DNA from: Trichinella spiralis
Lineage: Eukaryota > Nematoda > Enoplea > Trichinellida > Trichinellidae
Reading direction: 5' to 3'
NCBI GenBank assembly: GCA_000181795.3
Contig: CM012954.1
Location: forward strand, 15,924,961 to 15,963,794
DNA: 38,834 nucleotides
In this document: positions 23,216-32,508 of the stretch, one piece after another
Position numbering within the stretch: position 1 is the stretch's first letter
How the letters are laid out: each line of letters begins with the position of its first letter
Made by a program: the position numbers and the translations under genes
The notes under the pieces: model-generated
Seen by the model: the letters and a program-made list of their open reading frames with translations, nothing else
Databases searched by the model: none
Told to the model about the DNA's origin: nothing

Positions 23216-23659
23216 GGAACTGATTTGATGACAACTGGAGTTAAAAATCATCATCATCATCATCATCATCATATTAATTTGCTGCTTTGCTCTTTTTTGC
23301 CTTTGCAAAGTTGCTGAATGGGTAAACGTTTTTTTACAATTTATTTTTATCCACCCGTGCTTATTATTATCGATGAAAGCCGTCGCTGTTGCCATATTTT
23401 CTTTTTCAGCATCTATATTTACATTGTGGTCTTACAGTTGAAATTTTGGAAGTAAAAAACAAATTTTTTCTCCCCTTTAACCGAAATAATATTTTCCCAT
23501 TTTTCGTCATTTGCCTCCCAACTGAACTGACACACCGAATGCAAAACAACAACGCACAAAAAAAGATTGAATTTAATTAATTTAAAAAGAAGAAAACTAA
23601 TAATAAAATTCGAATATGAAAATCTGCCTGCCAATGCTGTTGCTACTGCTTGATTTTAT
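23216..23659. other. Convergent 3' ends of GRAMD1-type and defensin-like genes
   Basis: The plus-strand gene stops at 23215 and the minus-strand gene stops at 23660. The plus-strand AATAAA is at 23602-23607 and the minus-strand AATAAA at 23655-23660, so the mature 3' ends should meet or overlap. A CAT repeat near 23250-23272 is the only other feature. ORFs here look like chance. Confidence 0.6.
23602..23607 (+). terminator. Poly(A) signal, GRAMD1-type gene
   Basis: The first AATAAA after the stop at 23215, about 390 bp downstream. Confidence 0.45.
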
Positions 23660-23660
23660 T
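23655..23660 (-). terminator. Poly(A) signal overlapping the defensin-like stop codon
   Basis: The minus strand reads GTT TAA ATAAA, so the AATAAA shares a base with the stop codon at 23660-23662. The 3' UTR must be very short. Confidence 0.55.
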
Positions 23661-24092
23661 TAAACTCGCTTTTTAGGAGATTTACAAGTTTGTGGAGGCG
23701 TGTGCCAAAGGGTTAAATCATTGGTGCACCAACAGCTTGCAATAGGTCCACCTCGTTTTTCGCAAATTCCTCTTTTATAACCGTTGCAGTGGCACTGACG
23801 TTCACAACATTTCGCACTCGAACACAAATCGGCTGAACAGAGAAATTTTGAACAAACTGTTGAAACGAATCTTCACACAAATACGCGTAAAATAAGAATG
23901 GCAAATGCATCATTACTACTGGTGGATACGTTTCAAGTTGAAAGGAAAAAAGTTTCATCAAAAACTGTCAAACTTACGTCCACAAGAATCGACCGCGGCT
24001 GCTGCTGCTACTCGGACAAAATTGTGATACTTGCTGACGAGGAGAAGACAAAAAGCAGCGATAAAAATGCAAAGATTCAGTCGAACAGTCAT
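23660..24092 (-). CDS. CS-alpha-beta defensin-like secreted peptide
   Basis: Two exons (23978-24092 and 23660-23856, a 121-nt intron) join in frame to 103 aa. Residues 1-20 (MTVRLNLCIFIAAFCLLLVS) form a signal peptide. A short Ala-rich pro-region follows. The mature part has twelve cysteines and contains the defensin scaffold order C-x3-C, x9, C, x9, C-x-C: CERQC, then HCNGYKRGIC with the G-x-C element, then CWC. It has a GG before the last pair, as in invertebrate defensins. The extra cysteines suggest further disulphides, as in nematode ASABF-type peptides. The C-terminus is basic (KSPKKRV). Other frames of the second exon are open but lack the cysteine pattern. The acceptor CAACAG was chosen because it alone gives the cysteine frame at phase 1. 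The likely role is extracellular antimicrobial defence, by family inference. It is convergent with the GRAMD1-type gene. Confidence 0.75.
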
Positions 24093-24465
24093 GGCTGTTT
24101 TGCTTGGAAGCGAGAAACAGCTAGCGTGTACAGCTCGTTTGCACAATTTTGTTGTGAAATAATCAAGTTAACAATTTCAAGCTACACGGGCTTGCTCAGA
24201 GTGCGCTGTCGTCAAATTTAGAAACAACTACGTCAATAACACCTACTGTAACTCACCAAGTTGTACTTGAAAATCAATCAAGTAAGAAAGTATGACAGTG
24301 AAGCATTTGCACAACAGTAATTTAAAAAGATATTGAATTACAATATCTTTAATTTCAAGTAAAGGAAAAGTTTTTTTTCAACCAATAATTCTTTGCTTTG
24401 CTATTCTTCAATAATAATATGAAAGAACTGCGATGAAAGTTGCGGCATATGTAACAGTTGCCCTG
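24093..24465. other. Upstream region of the defensin-like gene
   Basis: No clear TATA box and no other gene. AT-rich, with no repeat recognised. Confidence 0.5.
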
Positions 24466-25320
24466 GCCTGACCTGTCTGACTTGTTTGTTTTATTCCAGT
24501 TTCGGCCGGAGAATATGCGAAGCCGCGGACGTGATATCCTTACGGGACCACCGTTGCATTGATTTTACCGTAAGAAGCACGTTTGCACCTGCTCATCAAC
24601 ATGGGGTTACGGTAGGAAGGATAAACGTGGATACCATTAATGTTGTTGGTGGCTGTACGCTGGTGGTCGGCCTTGGTGTGGTTTATAAATTGTAAAAATG
24701 TCTTGATTGCAAGAGAATGGCGATTACTATGCGCCTACGTTAACAAAGGCAGTCTGCTGATCTCTGTGGACAGCGACTACAGTGAAGTGATGCAATCATT
24801 TTTATTCGGCAGTGGAATTGTTAACGATCCAGCATGTACTACACAGCCAGTTCGGCAGTCCAGATTCGGCTAGCAGTCGGCGGTCCGCGGATCCACTACT
24901 TCGGGCGTGTTCGTCTGAAGTCGTCCTATACCGTATATATCAAGCGAGTCTTGCGTCCAAACTCAGCCACTTCCTGGATGTACAACTTAATCGACTGGTT
25001 GCAGCCACGTTGGCGCAGACTACGCTGTCGGCGACGGGAAGTTTTTCTGGGAGAATAATCAAAGGACAGCGAAGTCAGACTGCACATTGATACGAACTGC
25101 ACCCTATCATCACCAAGGCAGCCACTAAGAAGAGCGCTTCGGCTGTACCCTGCTCAACACTCTGTAAATGTACCCTGTATATACATATATATGTATATAT
25201 ATATGTATGTATATATCTGTGTGTTTATATATTGTTCTTGTCTTTTTCTTGTCTTGAGTAATAAACACCGAACCTATCACGATGGTGCGATGTAACCCTG
25301 CGCTCAAAGGCGCTACACAA
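24466..25320 (+). mobile_element. Possible LTR-retroelement fragment
   Basis: This block is clearly richer in GC than its surroundings. It ends with features of an LTR: a TA/TG-rich tract (25177-25224), an AATAAA at about 25260, then a CA-rich end followed by TGGTGCGATGTAACCC, which could be a primer-binding site. The internal part has no recognisable protein domain. Family and age are unknown. It could instead be an unrelated decayed gene. Confidence 0.3.
25177..25224. repeat. TA/TG-rich microsatellite
   Basis: Alternating TATACA, TATATG and TATGTA units; possibly part of an LTR. Confidence 0.7.
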
Positions 25321-25329
25321 GTAATGAAC

Positions 25330-26380
25330 TGTCTGTAAATGCATATCTGAAGAAGGAAGAAGAAAGGAAGGAATTGCGGAAGATGCTACTATTCCGAAGA
25401 TTGGTTTGATCATTAATGTAGATCAGCGTTTCCACACGTCCGGACAAAGCATTTCCAGTGAGCTTATTGATTTAGTTCATTGATAACTATGGAAAACAAC
25501 AGCGAATAGCATCAACGAGAGCACTCCGCTATCTGAAAAGGACCACAAATTATGGATTCCATTTTGACAAGATTGAACACACCATCAGTGGATTTTTCCT
25601 GTGATCGCAGATCATACACGGGTTATGTTTTGATACTTTGGAACTCAACAATCAGTTGAAAGTGGAAGGAATTAAGGGCTGTGTCACCGTCAAGTACAGA
25701 AGCAGAGTACCTGGTGTTATCAGAGTTTTCTAAAGAGACAATGCACCTCAAGTGAGAATCATCGAGGAAATTATTAGGTATAAGCAAGATGATGATATGG
25801 CACAACGACAATCAAATCGCTCTTAAATTCGCAAACAACTCGGTATATCATGTGGGAATGAGTTATTCGACGCCATTTTATGGTACTTAAACCGCACAAA
25901 GCAACGATGTTGAATTGCGATATATGACAGCAGAACAAATGGCCGCGGATATTTTAACGAAAAGCTGGTTCAAAATGGAACGTGCAATTTATCTCTCAGA
26001 AATAATAGGTATTGAAAATAGCTTACACAAAAACACACAGAGACAACAATGTAGGGAATTGTCTGTCAAGTATTGGAATATGTACTGCAAGTCAAGTATT
26101 GTGCAAGTATTGGAATATGTTGTCGACCTTTTGTTAGGATTAGAGTGTTGAACATTGTTAAGCCAAAATTTAAGCTTACAAGGCACTAGAAAAGCACATC
26201 CTTTAGCGTGTATATAAATAATCTATTCAGCTCGTGCGCTGGCTAGTTTCCACTGACTATCCCTCTGCGCTTGTGCTGTCTTGAGCTATGTGTTCGCTAA
26301 TTTACGAAACATTAACCTTGCAATATTTCAGATCAAAAGCATATTCAGCGTTCAGCTGCCACTAACATTCAGGTGAGCAA
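25330..26380 (+). mobile_element. Ty1/copia fossil, RNase H end and 3' LTR
   Basis: A degraded piece of a Ty1/copia LTR retrotransposon. The recognisable part is the reverse transcriptase/RNase H end of pol (about 25410-26055), with the characteristic RNase H tail reading LRYMTAEQMAADILTK. After it comes a purine-rich GTAGGGAAT and what looks like the 3' LTR, from TGTCTGTCAAG at 26060. The LTR has a TATATAAATA promoter-like element near 26213. The LTR end near 26370-26400 is uncertain. The element is broken, with several breaks, and the 5' part is missing, so it is old and inactive. Confidence 0.8.
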
Positions 26381-26639
26381 GTGCAGTTCAACAAAAGGCG
26401 GCAATTCGGCTTGTAACAAAATTAATAACAAATCCATAAACAGTTATACATAAACATTCATTAAAATCATAATAACCCAACAGAAATGGAAAGGTATTTA
26501 GATTAACGAAGAACCATAATTTCCTGTTAAGCATTAATGACTCAAAAGGGAATTGTTCTACATTCTACATACAATACTTTATTGAATTTCAGTGAAATCG
26601 TAATAACTTTTAGCAGGTAGTAGAGTTTACCATAATGTT

Positions 26640-26925
26640 TCTATACCATTACGCTATAACGGAGCAAAAACGAATTTACATCATAAAAGGCAAGGTCATA
26701 TTATTGTATTTCCTTGAACTTGACCTACTTTTCAAAATGCCATCTTCATAGTTATGCATACTCTTCATAGTAATATGTGTGAAGAACATCAGTCAAGAAG
26801 TGCGATAAAGCCTCCTCTTCAATATCATCGATAGTTAAAAGGTAAGTCATTTTTACAGTTGTATACTAACGATGTTTCTATGTATTACTGCAAACGACAT
26901 GTTAATTGCAAATTAATGTATTTCA
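26640..26925 (+). repeat. Diverged repeat X, copy 1
   Basis: Shares ordered blocks with 31070-31290 and 32320-32500: AAAGGCAAGGTCATAT, CTTGAACTTGACC, AACATCAGTCAAGAAGTGCG, then GTTAAAAGGTAAGT. Identity is low but the block order is kept, so this is an ancient repeat. Confidence 0.55.
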
Positions 26926-27740
26926 GTTTCGCGCTGACTAACCTTCAGATCAGCTTTACTGCCTGCATATATAATAATTTTTGTATGATCAACTATCCAT
27001 ACTAAAGAACGACTTGTTGCGTTACGTAGGAACTTAGTAGAATCTCATTTTAGAAAAAAGGATTTATGTAAGAAATATGACGTTGCAATAAATGTTAAAT
27101 AAATGAAATTGTAAATTTCATTGTACGCTAATTCTAAATCATTATCACTGACTGCAGTAGCTCAAATAAAACGCCTGAAATTCATGCAGCTTGTATTATG
27201 TAAATAGCAATCAAGTATAAATTCCATGTTCTCCATGTACTTCTGTTACTACAAAGAGCATCCTTATTGCGGAAACCACTGACAGCGTCAAAGTACATTT
27301 TAATTAAATACACTTCTATGCGAGACTATCAATCGCATACATTTTTTTGTCATTACCATCAACATCCAAATTTAGTTGATCATTTACAGCAAAATGTCGA
27401 GAACTACACTACTAAGAATTGTGTGACGAATGTGGGGATGGATTTTGCTTTTCCTTTGATTCATCAAGGCAGTTGTTTGAAACATTTTCGTACAGAAATC
27501 AAAATTTCATGGATTCAATAGGCTTTGCAGTATTGGGAGGAGGGGGGGGGGTAAAAAATGTTGTTTCGCAATATTTGCATTCTCCTCCCAACGTCGATAC
27601 ATATAAATAGATTTAATTGTTTTGCAACGCTCATGGAATACAATCTTGAGCTTGTGGAATAAACAGTTTCTAAAGTTAGAGCATTGCCTAAGTTAATGCA
27701 CAGTGAAATATTTGGCTAGCAAATTTTACATTTATAGAAG
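26926..27740. other. Gene-free repeat-bearing spacer
   Basis: AT-rich, with a run of nine or more G at 27541-27550. Short ORFs at 27267-27610 overlap each other and show no domain. Confidence 0.45.
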
Positions 27741-27908
27741 AGAGAAAGTAAATATTGAGTCAGAATTGTATTCTTTTTTCATTATATTATCTAATTCTCA
27801 TTTGCGAAGCGTAATGAAGCGAAGGAATAAAGTTGGAAAAAATTTGAAATTTTAAGCATGCTATAACGGATAAATGAAAGTCAGAAACGAATTTTACATC
27901 AATAGGCG
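27740..27908 (+). repeat. Diverged repeat Y, copy 1
   Basis: Resembles 30500-30640. Shared blocks are TCTAATTCTCATTTG against CTAATTCCCATTTG, TTTAAGCATGCT against TTTAAGGATGCT, and a closing ACGAATTTTAC against ACAAATTTTAT. It ends where the foldback transposon begins. Confidence 0.5.
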
Positions 27909-29643
27909 ATGGGCTATTCTGAACTCATCCGCGTCCCATTTTCCCCAAACTCGTCTTCTTTTCCTGATTGGCTGTACGCTGATAGGTTGCACACGATTGA
28001 TCGGTAATTTGCTAATGAATTCTACTATTTTATTAGCTAATCATCATGATAAGTGATTGGGTGAATAAATTTGCCATTTGATTAGCTATTAAGCTTTGAT
28101 CAAGGATTGGGTGATTGTTGTTTATCAACTCTTTTCCAAATATGGGTTCATTACCATTAAAATACCTTATATGGACATAGAGAAACATTTACTATTTTTT
28201 AAAACAGCTTTTTAAGATATGGTGTTAGCCATCTTTTATTGCATTAAAGAAATTATAACAACAACAAAGTTAATATGCTTAAAACTAATGTTTAACTTCT
28301 ATACATTTGCATATTCTTTGTGTACATTGTTAAGAACAGCATTCAAATAGGTGTCTTGCAATATTTGAATAGGGCTTTAAATAAGTGGTTATCTTAGTCA
28401 ATAACATTAATCATTCTTCAGTTTTACATTTCATTGTTCACATAATAAAATAGCATTTGCAGTCTTGAATTTTCTATTAATTTCTGTTAATTGCACCGTT
28501 CCGGTTGATTTGTCTAGCTCAGTTAGCTTTATGCCCAGCAGCATTTTACTTCCTGCTTCATAGTGTATTTTTCGCTTACTCCAGTATTAGTAATAATGGA
28601 ATCCATTTCCGCGTCTATTTTCTGTTCATTGCCGTTCAGTCCAGAAAGCCGTATTCATCACAATTTCAGCAGGCAAATTTCGGATGATGATATCTGATGT
28701 TGTTTCGCTGCCATTACACACAAATGTTGCACAAATGCTGACAGCAAACAATGGGATGTCCACTGCAGAGTGTATTTGAAGCAGCTTTAAGCGATTTTAT
28801 GCTTGGTGCTGTTCATCGCTTTCTTTCTGCTTTCGAGGTGCTTCACTTTTACTTATCCATCTGACTTTAAAAATACTGTTCAAAAGAAATGTCAGCCAAC
28901 GGTTGCTTTCACCCATTATATAAATTACCTTCGTAGCTAACAATTAAATAAGATTTATGCCTAAGGTTCTTTTTTGTTTGATAGATATTGTTCTGATGAA
29001 GGCTAGCTGGGAGCTATTCAAGTACAAAGAAGAAATGTAAAATTGATAAACTGTCTACAGCTGCAGTTTCAGCTAAAACTAGGAGTGGTAATTTCTGAAA
29101 TATTTTGTCATTTCATCTGTAGCGTTGTCTGAAAATACTTCTGGTTCGTAAAAAGGCGATTATATCGAATAGCAGAAAAGTTTCTGTGAAAACAGTCTGT
29201 TGATCAGCATAGATGTGAAGAAGTAAAATGCAAAAGCAAACTTACAAGAATAAAATTAAGTAATAAGATTATCTTTTGTTAACAGTGAAATGTAAAACGC
29301 AAAAGCTTTTTAAAAGCATCATTTGCAAAGTCTAAAAGCAAATATACATAATTCCACGTCATAACTAAAAGCTTTTTCTTTATAAAATGGTAAATGATTT
29401 TTTTTATGTCCATATAAGGTAATTTAATGGTAATGCACCCCATATTTGGAAAATCGTTGATAAGCAACAGTTACCCAATCCTCGATCACATCTAAATAGC
29501 TAATCAAATGGCACAGTTATTCACCCAATCACTTATCATGATGATTAGCTAATACAATAGCAGAAGTCATTAGCCAATTACCGATCAATCGTGTGCAACC
29601 TATCAGAGTACAGCCAATCACAACAATGAAGTCGAATTTTCGA
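27909..29643 (+). mobile_element. Foldback-type DNA transposon, copy 1
   Basis: About 1.73 kb. Its left terminal region (about 27960-28200, from GATTGGCTGTAC inward) is repeated in inverted form at its right end (about 29376-29620): GTACAGCCAATCAC, GTGCAACCTATCAG, ACCGATCAATCG, and ATGTCCATATAAGGTA. The left end has an extra GGGCTATTCTGAACTCATCC segment not seen on the right. No transposase is recognisable; a 60-aa ORF at 28505-28687 is shared with copy 2 but has no known domain. It is probably non-autonomous and interrupts older repeat sequence (Y, then Z). Confidence 0.75.
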
Positions 29644-29649
29644 GTGCGC

Positions 29650-29790
29650 CTACCTTAATGCATGGGAAGGTTACCCACCTAAAACTTCCTCAAAGCGAAT
29701 CTAGGATGCGTGATATTCAGCAAACGCACTATTCTTAGCATTTGAGAAATGTATGCATTCAAGCTGAGTTGCCTTGTGCAATATATTGCT
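29650..29790 (+). repeat. Diverged repeat Z, copy 1
   Basis: GGGAAGGTTACCCACC, AACTTCCTCAAAGCGAATCT and AGGATGCGTGATATTCA resemble GAGGATAGTTGCCCATC, AACTTCGTCGAAACGGAACT and AGGGTGCGTGATTTTCA at 30745-30870. The order Y then Z is the same in both places. Confidence 0.55.
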
Positions 29791-30499
29791 TTCTTGTACA
29801 ATCCATTTTCATCATTTTCAGCGTGTTTTGATGAATTTGTTGAATGTTGTTTCAGAAGAAGCTGAAATGGAAATAATTCGTTCAACGTACTTAGTTTCTG
29901 TTGATTTATCTTTTTGTAATGCTTAACTGTGTTGAATTTTCAACGTTATTTATATTCAACATTTATTAATACCTGAAGGTCATAACGTACGCTTTGCATA
30001 CTTAAATTTGTTAATAAAACAATTTTTTATGGAATACGATGCTGTTCTTGACTTTTTCTATAGAATTAGCTTCTGATTGATACTACACTTGCCAGTCTTT
30101 GAATTCATTTTCGGTTTTCAACTGTAGCTGAATTCCACATGTAAAAATGTGCTTTTAATGCAGTCGATTGCGATAAGAATTGTATAAAATAGTAATGAAA
30201 GTAAAGAAATTAACAATAATTGACCGCAAATAAATGTCCCCATCAATGGTATTGTTCCCAGTCAATTGAGATATTCACTATAAAGCTCAGTAAAAGGAAT
30301 GGAATGTTGGCAGCAAAGTGCAGCGAATTAATTATTCAGTGCATTTGCAATAATTGCATGCGGTACGTCGTAGGATAAATATCCATCAATTTATAATAAT
30401 ACGCAATCGTTGACTTTTTGAGAAATTTGATGAAACAACTAATTTCCAAATTTGACATTTATAGACGGTACAAATGGAATATTGCATCAAAATTATTAC

Positions 30500-30870
30500 A
30501 TTCCTGACTATTCATTTTGACTAATTCCCATTTGAGAAGGAAAATGAATCAAAGAAATTACGTCTAAAAATTTTAAGTTTTAAGGATGCTGTACGCGATA
30601 ATAAAATTTCAGGAACAAATTTTATTTGAATGAGATTATTTTTTTTGCTGAAATATTTATACATTTTTTAGAAAATTTTCATTCTGTGGCTTTTCTGGCA
30701 TATTTATTTCTTCTGTATATTTCATTTCACTTTTCATTTCACAGAGGATAGTTGCCCATCTGCAACTTCGTCGAAACGGAACTAGGGTGCGTGATTTTCA
30801 ATATGCTTAACATTTTTGACATATTAGTAAAGTAAAGTATTCAAAATGAGTAGCGTGATGCAATATTTTA
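30500..30870 (+). repeat. Diverged repeats Y and Z, copy 2
   Basis: The uninterrupted counterpart of 27740-27908 plus 29650-29790. The comparison shows that foldback copy 1 sits in the Y-Z interval of the first copy. Confidence 0.5.
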
Positions 30871-31029
30871 CATGTTTTATTAATCTAATTTTCTCTCTTT
30901 TACATTCCTGAAGGGCAACAGGTGTTCAAATCAGCACTCAAAAATAAATAGATCTGCACTGTGTAATATTACATAAAGGTTAAATCCGAAGTTAATAACT
31001 TTTATAATTAGTAAATTTTTCGATTGCAA

Positions 31030-31300
31030 TGACGTCATTACGCTGTTAGTGCTAAAAGTGCAGTGATTTCACCAAAGGCAATGTCATATTCTAATTCTTT
31101 GGAATTGTCCTTGAACAAATTTAAAGAATCTCATACTCATGTATATTTAGTTTATTAATGTGTAGTGCAAGAGTCAAGTAGCGCGTTCAGCTCTTCTCCT
31201 CAGTACCATCTTCAGCTAAAAAGTAAGTGATGCTTCATTCCTGAGCTTCTGTTATGTTCATATATCACTGACATCAAACAACCTGTTAATCACAAGTGGA
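31030..31300 (+). repeat. Diverged repeat X, copy 2
   Basis: Blocks CACCAAAGGCAATGTCATAT, GTCCTTGAACAAATTT, AGAGTCAAGTAGCGCG, GCTAAAAAGTAAGTG and CTGAGCTTCTGTT match copies 1 and 3 in order. Confidence 0.6.
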
Positions 31301-31365
31301 GTGTGAACAATATAGTTCAAGATGAATGTACTGAGTAATCCATGAGAAAATACCTGAATAATTGG

Positions 31366-31590
31366 TGAACCCTGCCAGTGTTTAATACATTATCCAACAT
31401 TTTGTCCAATAGTTTATCCACGTTACCAGTAACAATACTCTGCAGCCTCATTAAACTCCCCAACTCATCTTCTTTCTCATTGTGAGTTTCTGTGACAGTA
31501 TTAGTAATGGTCAAGTAATTTGTGGAGCTCTTTCTCCGGTTTCCAACGTAGCTGATGCTTATTTTGTATCGTCGAACTTTAATTTTTTGA
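31366..31590 (-). other. Unassigned open exon-like segment
   Basis: An open frame of about 75 codons without an initial ATG. It includes an amphipathic stretch (GNVDKLLDKMLDNVLNTGRV) and ends at ATTCAG before GTATTTTC, a possible donor. No family is recognised, and neighbouring exons were not found. It could be an exon of a decayed gene or chance. Confidence 0.22.
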
Positions 31591-32319
31591 CTTTAAATTT
31601 ATTTTATCTTAGCGTACCGTGCAACATTTAAACAAATGTTGCCCCCTCAATTTCTGAATAAATGGCCTATAACGTCTAGGTTTTGATATTTTTTTAAAAT
31701 TTAACTGTGATGAAGGATGTTATGTAAGTTAAACATTTTCCATATTAAAACATGATATTCCCCAAAACTGACCACTTTTGTACAATATTTCCTGGCTTTT
31801 GGAAATGCAAGTTTCCTTCATTTCTGGTCAATTCCAATTGTTGTCAAAATTATTGCTTCAAAATGGATCGCAATGCCAATGAGGTGTGGTACATTCTTTC
31901 ATTTTTAATTACATTATTATTTTCCTTTCAATAAAAGTAAATAAATTCATGAAACTGTTGTTAATATACTTGATTGTTTTAATGGTATGCATTTTAAGTG
32001 TCTCTTGCGTTTGCTAAGCAATCAATTCGTATCGTGGAATGCCGATTATCGTCATTTTTACTTTTAATCTTCATTAATGCCTAACATGTGTCTATGTAAA
32101 GTTAGATATCTTTTATTGAATGTTTCAGTGCTCGTGTTGCGGATGGACTTTTAATGTTCATAGATGGACATTCTATGACAAAATGCATAGAATTCACTTG
32201 AACAGTTTTAGAAATTCCCTGAGAACAGTCTTCCTCTAAAAGGTAGGCATTAGAGAAACGGTCCAGAATAATTAAAATGCCTTTTGCCTCGGGTCCTTAC
32301 GCTCTTACTACACCAAAGA

Positions 32320-32508
32320 CAATGTGATATGCTATTTAGATTGCAGACTTACTCTTGGACAACTTTTGAGAATGTGTTCTCTATGCATTATATTAATGTG
32401 ATAGCCATCAGTCAAGCAGCGTTTTAAATTCTACTTGTTTAAGGCATTTGTGATTCAAAAATTACTTATGCTTCATATTTGAGCTCCCGTTCCATGCGAT
32501 TATGTCAT
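32320..32508 (+). repeat. Diverged repeat X, copy 3, cut by a transposon
   Basis: CACCAAAGACAATGTGATAT, CTTGGACAACTTTT, CATCAGTCAAGCAGCG and TTGAGCTCCCGTT follow the order of copy 2. The match stops near 32508, where foldback copy 2 begins. Confidence 0.55.

Noticed and set aside
23713-23961. 82-aa reverse ORF as the gene at this place
   Set aside because: It lacks a signal peptide and loses the cysteine pattern; an overlapping frame spliced to the upstream signal exon gives a defensin-like protein.
28505-28687. 60-aa ORF shared by both foldback copies as a host gene
   Set aside because: It lies within the transposon arms and has no domain; its conservation reflects recent duplication of the element.
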